Origin: Zancudomyces culisetae
Lineage: Eukaryota > Kickxellomycota > Harpellomycetes > Harpellales > Legeriomycetaceae
Direction: 5' to 3'
DNA length: 15,299 nucleotides
Assembly: GCA_001969505.1 (NCBI GenBank)
Contig: LSSK01000264.1
Span: 7,914 to 23,212, forward strand
The position numbers and the translations under genes were made by a program. Positions 9,302-15,299 of this stretch are shown here, one piece after another. Positions within the stretch are counted from its first letter, which is position 1; the number at the start of each line of letters is the position of its first letter. Under the pieces are notes generated by a model. It was not told the DNA's origin. It made no database searches and saw only the letters and a program-made list of their open reading frames with translations.

Positions 9302-10344
9302 CTAGGCACTTTTGGCATCGACTATTGCGAGCTGCTTGCTCGCCTCACATAGCTGAACGATGTTGATTGCATTTTTTAATAGACTTATAGGGAAGGACAC
9401 AATTTCAATGAGCAGCACAAGGTTATCTATAGTTGATCGTTGTTATTTCATGTTACAGCAATATGATCATTATACGTTTGTTACTTTCTTTTGAATAGAG
9501 TGATTTTTACAACCTCCGTTTACCACGCTTATATTTTTTGCCCATATATATTGTTGAATAAAGAAAATAAACTTACAGAAAAATCCAGGTTCCAAGTAGT
9601 GCAGCACGTACAAACAAAGGAAGCACGCTTCGTTCGCGAAACATACCCAGAACAACATTCTGCGGTCAGTGTAGTAGAGTCTGAGTATGATGTTTGCGTT
9701 TTTATTGATCTCTTTATGCGATGCATTCCCACAGGTTAGCGAAGAGAACATTTGCATGTAGTGTGAGCTGATATCTAGTGCTATCAAAAAGTAAAACAGC
9801 ATCATAAATGTTGGATATATTTGCGCCAAGTACGCAAGGAGACATGTTGTTGTGCATCTATCTGTAACCATATCCAAAACCTGCCCGAATTTTGAACCTA
9901 TTTTTAAACAAACTCTTTTAGAACGTGATTGAAGAATGTGCTCTTTAAAAACTGCTAGAATTCTCTTTTATTCTAATAATAACCAAGTTTTCTTATAAAA
10001 ATTGTGTGCCTTACATTGGTTCAACTTTCTTGCAAAATACCCATCAGCGGCATCGAGAAGTTCGGACAATCCATAGGTGAGCAGAGATAGAAAGGGCCTT
10101 TCGTAGTACATATAGTATACCGCCACCATGGTTAGTATTACCCTGAAGTATCCTATGAATATATCAATATAGCTGAGTATGTATGTTTGTATTTTTGGCT
10201 AACAATTGTACGGAGATTCTACATGAGATGTACTTATTCAAAGTAAAAGCAAATATCAATGTTAAATTTACCAATCAGGTTGGGGACGTAGAAAAAGATG
10301 TCCTTGTAATTCTTGTCTGTAATATTTTTCTTTGAAGTTGCCAT
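9302..10344 (-). CDS. PIS1: Phosphatidylinositol synthase (CDP-diacylglycerol-inositol 3-phosphatidyltransferase)
   Basis: Four exons on the minus strand: 10344-10272, 10152-10015, 9897-9577 and 9426-9302, total 657 nt and 218 aa (S. cerevisiae Pis1 is 220 aa). Introns are 10153-10271 (GTAAAT), 9898-10014 (GTAAGG) and 9427-9576 (GTAAGT). The CDP-alcohol phosphotransferase signature is intact across the second intron: D61-G62-x2-A65-R66-x8-G75-x3-D79-x3-D83, plus D58; these residues hold the metal ions and the CDP group. The family motifs FYVPNLIGYFRV (18-29), LDMVTDR (78-84), LDISSHYMQM and LRLYYTDRR follow, and the last exon restores IVSFPISLLKNAINIVQL. Several membrane helices fit an ER protein. 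It makes phosphatidylinositol from CDP-diacylglycerol and inositol. CTG encodes the leucine of VPNLIG, which supports the standard code. Confidence 0.95.
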
Positions 10345-10850
10345 CGCTGAGTTATGTTTGGGGTTATATAATGTATTTTTCTTGTTAGCTTTGACTAGCA
10401 AGGTTTCTCTTTTTTTGTTCTTTTTTTCGGTTTATGTTTGGAAAAAGGACGGAGTCCACATTGAATATAAATAAATTTGTTGAAAAAAAATCCCATAAAT
10501 CACCAAAACTTATTGATGCAAAACTATAACTCTAAATCTGTGGTTTAGGATGGGGAAAAATACGCAAAAATAACAACACCTTTTTCTCCATCCCTTCTTT
10601 TTTCCACACATCGCTTGACTTTCGCTCCAGATTCTAAACACAATATATTGCTTGTTGAAGACCCATAACATAGAAGTTGGACTCAAAGTTTAAAAAATGA
10701 CAAAGACAGCCGGCTTTTGCGTGTTACCATGCCACGCTCATGCTCCTTTTTGCACATATTTTTCGATTTGAAATAGTCTGTTGGTCCTTGGAAGGGAACG
10801 ATACTCCAACAAAATTTGCTATAAAACTAAACCTCACTATCTCCTCTCTC

Positions 10851-10868
10851 TCCCCCTCCCCCTCCCCC
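10851..10868 (+). repeat. Three tandem TCCCCC hexamers
   Basis: TCCCCC is repeated three times without error, after a CT-rich run (10837-10850). It lies about 510 nt upstream of PIS1, with the G-rich strand being the PIS1 coding strand. It includes CCCCT, the stress-response element read on the minus strand as AGGGG, but low complexity makes that match weak. Confidence 0.6.
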
Positions 10869-10935
10869 ATATATTAGTGTTTGTTTTCGGGAGATGTTCC
10901 ATCAATCATTTGCTAACTAGCTGGCTATTTTCACT

Positions 10936-10949
10936 CCCCCCCCCTCCCC
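10936..10949 (+). repeat. C9-T-C4 tract
   Basis: Nine C, one T, four C, 67 nt beyond the TCCCCC hexamers and with the same strand bias. The local base use is unlike the surrounding AT-rich DNA. Confidence 0.55.
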
Positions 10950-11690
10950 GTATAAAAAATTTTATTTAGCATTTTTGGCCCGTAAAAAAATAACTGGATA
11001 ACAAGAAATTGTTGCAAAATCGCTTATAAATGATCAAACAATTAGATTCTTTTGTAATAAAAACATAAAAAACAATAAACGCGCCAATAAAATGACAATA
11101 AGGCCAAAGGTCACACTCAACTACCAACAATTCATTCGATGTTACCCAAATCGCGCCACATCCGTTGCTGCACTATGGTGTGCTTGTTCGTCTGCGAAGC
11201 AGTGGATTGGTGGTTTGTTTTACCAAGAACAGGAATATGCTAATATTTATTATAGCTTATAAATACGAACATATCTATCACTATAAAAATTATGGCAGAT
11301 CTCAGCTTTGTTTTTGTTACTCCCCTAGTCTGCCGGATGCACTCACCCGTTCTTTTTTTTGGTAGGGTATATTGTAATCTTGCGCACTATTTTTAATTTT
11401 GTGGTTCATAATATATTTGGCTTACGCTTCAACGACTAAAAAAGTATGCATATGATACTTTGGTTGTACAAAGTTACCCTTCATACAGGATCTATAGAAA
11501 GATCGTACATAATGAGCACATTGAATCATTAAATAGATAGAGAGTATAACTACTATGAACGTTCTTTTTGATGATTTTCAACAAAGTTTCCAAAATAATT
11601 CAAATACTAATAAAGCAATAATAAAACACAGAATAATGGCAATATAAAAAATCACTATACTACTAATACCAAAAGCAAGCTAATCGGTTT

Positions 11691-12613
11691 TTAATCCATA
11701 TCAAACACATCACCGGTATCTGCGTTATTGTCTATTGATTTACAAATGATACAATTTAGGTGAGATAAACAGAAATCTGCATAAATAAACATGCCATCAC
11801 TATTTAGGGATGCGAAATATACTTACCTTTAAAGACTGGTTGTACACGTGCAGTATTTTTGGTAGTAGATGCGGATGATTCAGTAACCTTCGCACCTTTC
11901 AGTAGTGTGCCCAAATCCTGGTATAACATCTTGATTGATGAGTCTTGGTCATTGCTAGCCTTGTTGGCACCTTTTGAAGTGTCTCCGATATTCTGAATCT
12001 TTTCTGCTGTCTCCAACGCTTCATCGTGTTCGTTTTCTCCTACTCTTTGATCAATAGTCGACTTAATTTGGCTCAAGTTGCCCAGTCTTCTTTCTAAAAA
12101 CGAATTTCCCGGTAGGGTGTTCATACCAGAATCGCCCATACTTCTAAGCCTACTAAAAGAAGCCGGTGTGTTTGGTGGTGCGTTCCAACCTTCAAAAAAG
12201 GCACGCTGATTAACCTCGTTTGGTCCAAGCTTGTTGAGCGTCACGTTGGATTTTATGTATGATTGGGCGTAGGAGTTTGGTGGTGGCTCTATCCCAGAGC
12301 TCAAAATAAAAGAGTTGAGCTCTGCGGCATCTGAATCGACATTAGAATCCAAGTACTGTGAGTGTTTGAATTTATTGTTTGGGTTATTTATATTTATATT
12401 TCTCTTTCCAGAGTCGCCATCTATATTGTAAAAGTATTTGAATTTTAAACTTTAGATTTTAAATTTTAAATTTTTCACCAAGGTTTACCGCAATTTGAGA
12501 GTAATAAGTATAGTAAAATAAATAGAACTGTCTCTTAGGAGCTACTTACCTTTATCGGCATTCAGATACCCTTGAACACCATACTTGCTACCAGAGTTGA
12601 TCGGTACGCTCAT
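11691..12613 (-). CDS. Unrecognised 232-aa protein with acidic C-terminus, three exons
   Basis: Exons 12613-12550, 12420-11827 and 11731-11691 (stop TAA) total 699 nt. Introns 12421-12549 and 11732-11826 both have AAAG before GTAAGT donors and ATAG acceptors, and both interrupt in phase 1. The protein starts MSVPINSGSKYGVQGYLNAD, has an Asn-rich stretch (about residues 30-37), a Pro-containing block (IEPPPNSYAQSY), then FFEGWNAPPNTPASFSRLR. A helical, charged region with heptad-like spacing follows, from about residue 130 to 205. The last exon encodes DNNADTGDVFDMD, a very acidic end with bulky hydrophobics, similar in style to a short interaction or activation peptide. There are no membrane segments or signal peptide. 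I do not recognise the family. It is likely a soluble, partly disordered protein. Matching splice signals and preserved frame make it a credible gene. Confidence 0.72.
12430..12470 (-). repeat. Short TTTTAAA-type tandem array inside an intron
   Basis: The first intron of the unrecognised gene contains several near-copies of a 7- to 10-nt ATTTTAAA-like unit, just before the acceptor. It is probably a simple-sequence expansion, though it may also serve as the AT-rich tract before the 3' splice site. Confidence 0.35.
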
Positions 12614-14105
12614 TTTGAGACTGTGTGTGCTTATTGCTTATTGCCTAGTGCTTTCTGTTTAATTTTTTGTATTGTTTAATAACAATTGAAAAGAGTCGAG
12701 AATTCCAGAAAGTATGTGAATAAGGAATGGTCAATGACGTAGCTTCTTTAACTACAACGAAGATAATATTACTATTTATACTTGCTAGGCCTTATTGATG
12801 TTTATCTATTTTTTGGCTCAACAATAAGCAATTTTCCCTTTATGTGGTTTATAAAACGATAAAAAATAAAACATGGCTTATTTAAAATAAGGTAATATTC
12901 TTGTAATAATATGTTTTTTTAGGGCAAATTAAATGCGTGTAAATACGAGGCAACCAGAGAAAATGGTTAGAATAAACCACAAATTGCATAATTTTTTTGG
13001 ATTACATAAGCCTACAACAAATTTTACTTCATTTGCAGCATCAGTAATAACATTTACAAACAATTGTTGCTAGAGAAGAGAAAATTCGCAAAACTCGTCA
13101 GCACTAAACCCCCAAGCTTACGGGAATTAGCTTTTTTTTATGTATATACATTTAAAACAATCAAGATGCGATGCCCTAGCTAATTTAGAACTTAATCAGA
13201 CGAACAAAGCATTCATATTGTTTGTGTTGTTCGGCCCATTCCTTTCTTAATGCAACAGTTTACGGGTTGATACTGATACATGCACGGATTTTATTCTTAT
13301 TGTTCTAGAATTTGAACTTATAGCTCACAAAAATCAGTGGCATACTGTAGCTAAACGAATTTTCCCGCTGGATTTATTCAGTTGAGAAAATTATTTTTGT
13401 CTTCCCTAGCAAACATACCATATACATGTGTATATTCATCTATGGCGTATAAACAACAGATCAAGCTGTAATAAGTTTACAACAAAGTGTTCTAGGGCTC
13501 GAGTGTCGATATTGTATTCTAGTACTGTTTTTTGTTAAATGGTAAATCTAAAATATGGTTTTCAGTACAATACTCTTCGCTTGAGCTTAGTGTAGATATC
13601 ACTACGTTTTGTGAACAGACATCTTATGAATACCAATAGGGACGCTGCTCCCAAAGAGAATAGGTTGAATTTGTGTAACACCTCTCAACCACAACACAAC
13701 CTCCAAGCGGGCATGTATAAATCGCATCTAAAAAGATAAATCAGTAAAATGTATTTTTTTTTCGTAACAACGCGTTTTATCAGTCAGCTCATTCATTGCT
13801 TGTTTGTTAAAGTTTAATTATTTTTTAAGTAACCATAGTATTAGCGACGCTTTAGAATTAGGTAGTGGACTGCATACAATGTATATCTGCGATTCCCAAA
13901 TACATTGCTAATATTGATGCTGACGTCATAAATTAATACAAGATAGTTGTACTGGAATGGACAAGTTCCTGAGTTCAAATCAAGAATTTCCTGTTGAGAA
14001 AATATACAGCCTAGACTAGGCGTGATTTAACAATCACATTTGTTTTTGTTTTTATTTGTATTAGCATATGGTATATCTGGTTGTGTACATATTTCAAATT
14101 ATAAC
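12614..14105. other. Upstream region of the unrecognised gene, no gene seen
   Basis: About 1.5 kb of AT-rich DNA. A TGACGTAG half-CRE-like site lies near 12734, about 120 nt before the start of the minus-strand gene. Stop codons are frequent in all frames over most of it. Isolated donor-like motifs occur on the minus strand near 13125 (GTAAGC) and 13420 (GTATGT), but no coding exon could be linked to them. No LTR ends, tRNA boxes or snRNA motifs were seen. Confidence 0.45.
13921..13928. promoter_or_regulatory. CRE palindrome TGACGTCA
   Basis: A perfect eight-base ATF/CREB site, 178 nt before the ATG of the weak ORF at 14106-14456. bZIP factors of the Atf1/Sko1 type bind this site in fungi. 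With no secure target gene nearby, function is uncertain. Confidence 0.35.
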
Positions 14106-14456
14106 ATGCTGAGATTGGTATCAGGTTTAACATTATATATTTCTTTAACGTTAGCATGTTTACCATGGAAATCTGTCAATCTATGTTGGTTTCTTTGTTT
14201 TTATTTCCTATTCTTTGAGGTGTTAGGCGCATCAGAGTATATCGAGACTTTTGGTGCTATTAACAAACTCAAATTTTCCATCTTTTGTGGTTTCATTAAG
14301 AATGGGGGAGGCGATACAAAGCGATATAACTTGCGGTGTGTGAGTTTGAAAAGGTATTTCATTTTCCAGAGTATGTCCCAATGGTTACAAACATCTGATA
14401 AAACCTACAGCAATATATACTTTTCAAAACGGAAGTCGCGTGTTAAATGGGGATAG
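14106..14456 (+). CDS. Weak ORF, hydrophobic N-terminus, no known family
   Basis: From ATG 14106 this gives 116 aa; the frame is open further upstream to about 14040. The first 48 residues are very hydrophobic and could form two helices, and the tail is basic (KRKSRVKWG). A 139-codon open stretch is longer than expected by chance at this base composition. Still, there is no recognisable motif, no partner exon and no conserved-looking pattern. It could be an exon, a decayed gene or chance. Confidence 0.15.
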   Translation: MLRLVSGLTLYISLTLACLPWKSVNLCWFLCFYFLFFEVLGASEYIETFGAINKLKFSIFCGFIKNGGGDTKRYNLRCVSLKRYFIFQSMSQWLQTSDKTYSNIYFSKRKSRVKWG

Positions 14457-15299
14457 CCACAATTAGCGTCCTCATAACTTTGTATTGCTGTAGCCAGTCT
14501 TGTCTACTATTTTTGACAATTTCTGTTCTCAAGTTACTAGAGATTTATGAGTTCATATAACTTCAGCAATATACCCATTTAGGGCAGTTTCAGATTTTCA
14601 CGTGGTGGTGCATAGATCTAAAAACTGACACATTACTTGCTTTCAATTCACTAGTTCACACAGATAAAGTCACGTAGCACATATACTATCCAATATGTAA
14701 TGTAATAATATAATGCTTTCAACACTCTCATTGTCTTTAATGAATTGATTTTTAGGATGGATAAAAAGTACTGGATACAAGCATAAGTAATACTTTATAA
14801 GTAAGCGCTTAGCAGACAACGCGCATTTCACAAATGAATTGTGTTCATGCAAGAGGTATCCTATACCCTTGCTCGTTTATGATTACTGGAAGCACCCTTA
14901 TGTACAATATATTTGCAGCTATGCTTCAGCGTTTCTGTCACAAAAACCCTCCGACAAAAGGTACTGAGGTATAAACATTTTTGTTGTTTTGAGGGTGTTT
15001 CTAGAATTAATTCCGCTAAATCTTCCTAGAGCAATAATAGTACTCCTAAACATATAACAAGAACACAGTCTACGATCAAAACGTGAACAAAACTGAAAAA
15101 AATAAAATGCAAACTCTGCACTTTATCCGTCAAAATCCTAGAATCATGAAGAATATGAATATGTTTCAGAAAATTACTAAGCATTTCACACCCCCTTATT
15201 TCTCGAAAATGAGTAATTAAACGGTAACTGTCAGCCATTTTAGATAAGAAATCCGCACGCTATTTCATGCTTGCTCTTTAACCTATTTTTATTCGCTAA
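14457..15299. other. Right end of window, no supported gene
   Basis: 843 nt of AT-rich DNA. A 70-codon minus-strand frame from ATG at 15238 to 15026 reads MADSYRLITHFREIRGCEML and ends in a hydrophobic tail. It could be a first exon or chance. A 60-codon minus-strand frame at 14670-14852 looks like chance. Nothing else was recognised. Confidence 0.4.

Larger units (their letters stand above)
10345..11690. other. Intergenic region upstream of PIS1, no gene seen
   Basis: These 1.35 kb lie between the PIS1 start and the stop of the unrecognised minus-strand gene. The first 150 nt from PIS1 are T-rich on the plus strand (A-rich leader on the coding strand). Two C-rich tracts at 10851-10868 and 10936-10949 stand out. 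The short open frames have no recognisable features, and no tRNA, snRNA or snoRNA box pairs were found. The part next to 11691 is AT-rich and fits a 3' untranslated region. Confidence 0.5.

Noticed and set aside
9491-9739. Plus-strand frame across 9491-9739
   Set aside because: It is antisense to the third exon and third intron of PIS1, whose catalytic motif and C-terminus are recovered on the minus strand.
10251-10280. Test for CTG codon reassignment (CTG-clade yeast)
   Set aside because: CTG encodes the conserved leucine in VPNLIG of PIS1, which supports the standard code.
11819-11830. ATACTTACCT, identical to the start of U1 snRNA
   Set aside because: It is the reverse complement of the GTAAGT donor of the minus-strand gene, and the following bases do not match U1.
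13970-13982. GAGTTCAAATCAA, resembling a tRNA B box
   Set aside because: No A box at the right distance and no cloverleaf pairing flank it.

Overview
The window looks like a stretch of nuclear chromosome from an AT-rich, intron-bearing fungus. The evidence is a set of eukaryotic housekeeping genes: an inner-nuclear-membrane LEM/HeH protein, a U1A/U2B''-type spliceosomal protein, the SSU-processome WD40 protein Utp7, and phosphatidylinositol synthase of the fungal/animal type. Several are interrupted by short introns (about 95-204 nt). Most donors are GTAAGN-like, acceptors end in TAG, and branch sites are mostly degenerate. A clear TACTAAC is seen in only one intron. CTG falls at a leucine position that is conserved in PI synthase, so the standard code applies. 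Intron frequency and degenerate branch sites argue against a Saccharomyces-type yeast, but the lineage cannot be fixed from this window alone.

Layout. (1) 59-718 (+): a four-helix membrane protein resembling the TMEM128 family; its frame is open to the left window edge. (2) 719-2520: 1.8 kb without a secure gene, holding a G-run tract and one possible small spliced gene. (3) 2521-5348 (+): Heh/Src1/Man1 homologue, two exons, 901 aa. (4) 5567-6896 (-): U1A/U2B'' family protein, four exons, 274 aa, first intron GC-AG. (5) 6897-7543: divergent promoter region with PAC-like and RRPE-like elements. (6) 7544-9289 (+): UTP7, intronless, 581 aa. (7) 9302-10344 (-): PIS1, four exons, 218 aa, ending only 12 nt from the UTP7 stop. 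(8) 10345-11690: noncoding, with C-rich hexamer tracts. (9) 11691-12613 (-): unrecognised acidic-tailed protein, three exons, 232 aa. (10) 12614-15299: 2.7 kb with no gene I can support, apart from weak ORFs and a CRE palindrome.

The genes do not form one pathway. They are neighbours in a compact eukaryotic chromosome: nuclear envelope, splicing, ribosome biogenesis and phospholipid synthesis. No mobile element, CRISPR array, rRNA or tRNA was found. The most notable details are the GC-AG intron inside the first RRM of a U1 snRNP-family gene, the nearly touching UTP7/PIS1 ends, and the unidentified three-exon gene. I found no clearly new biological system. All exon structures were derived by hand from splice motifs, reading-frame phase and remembered family alignment.
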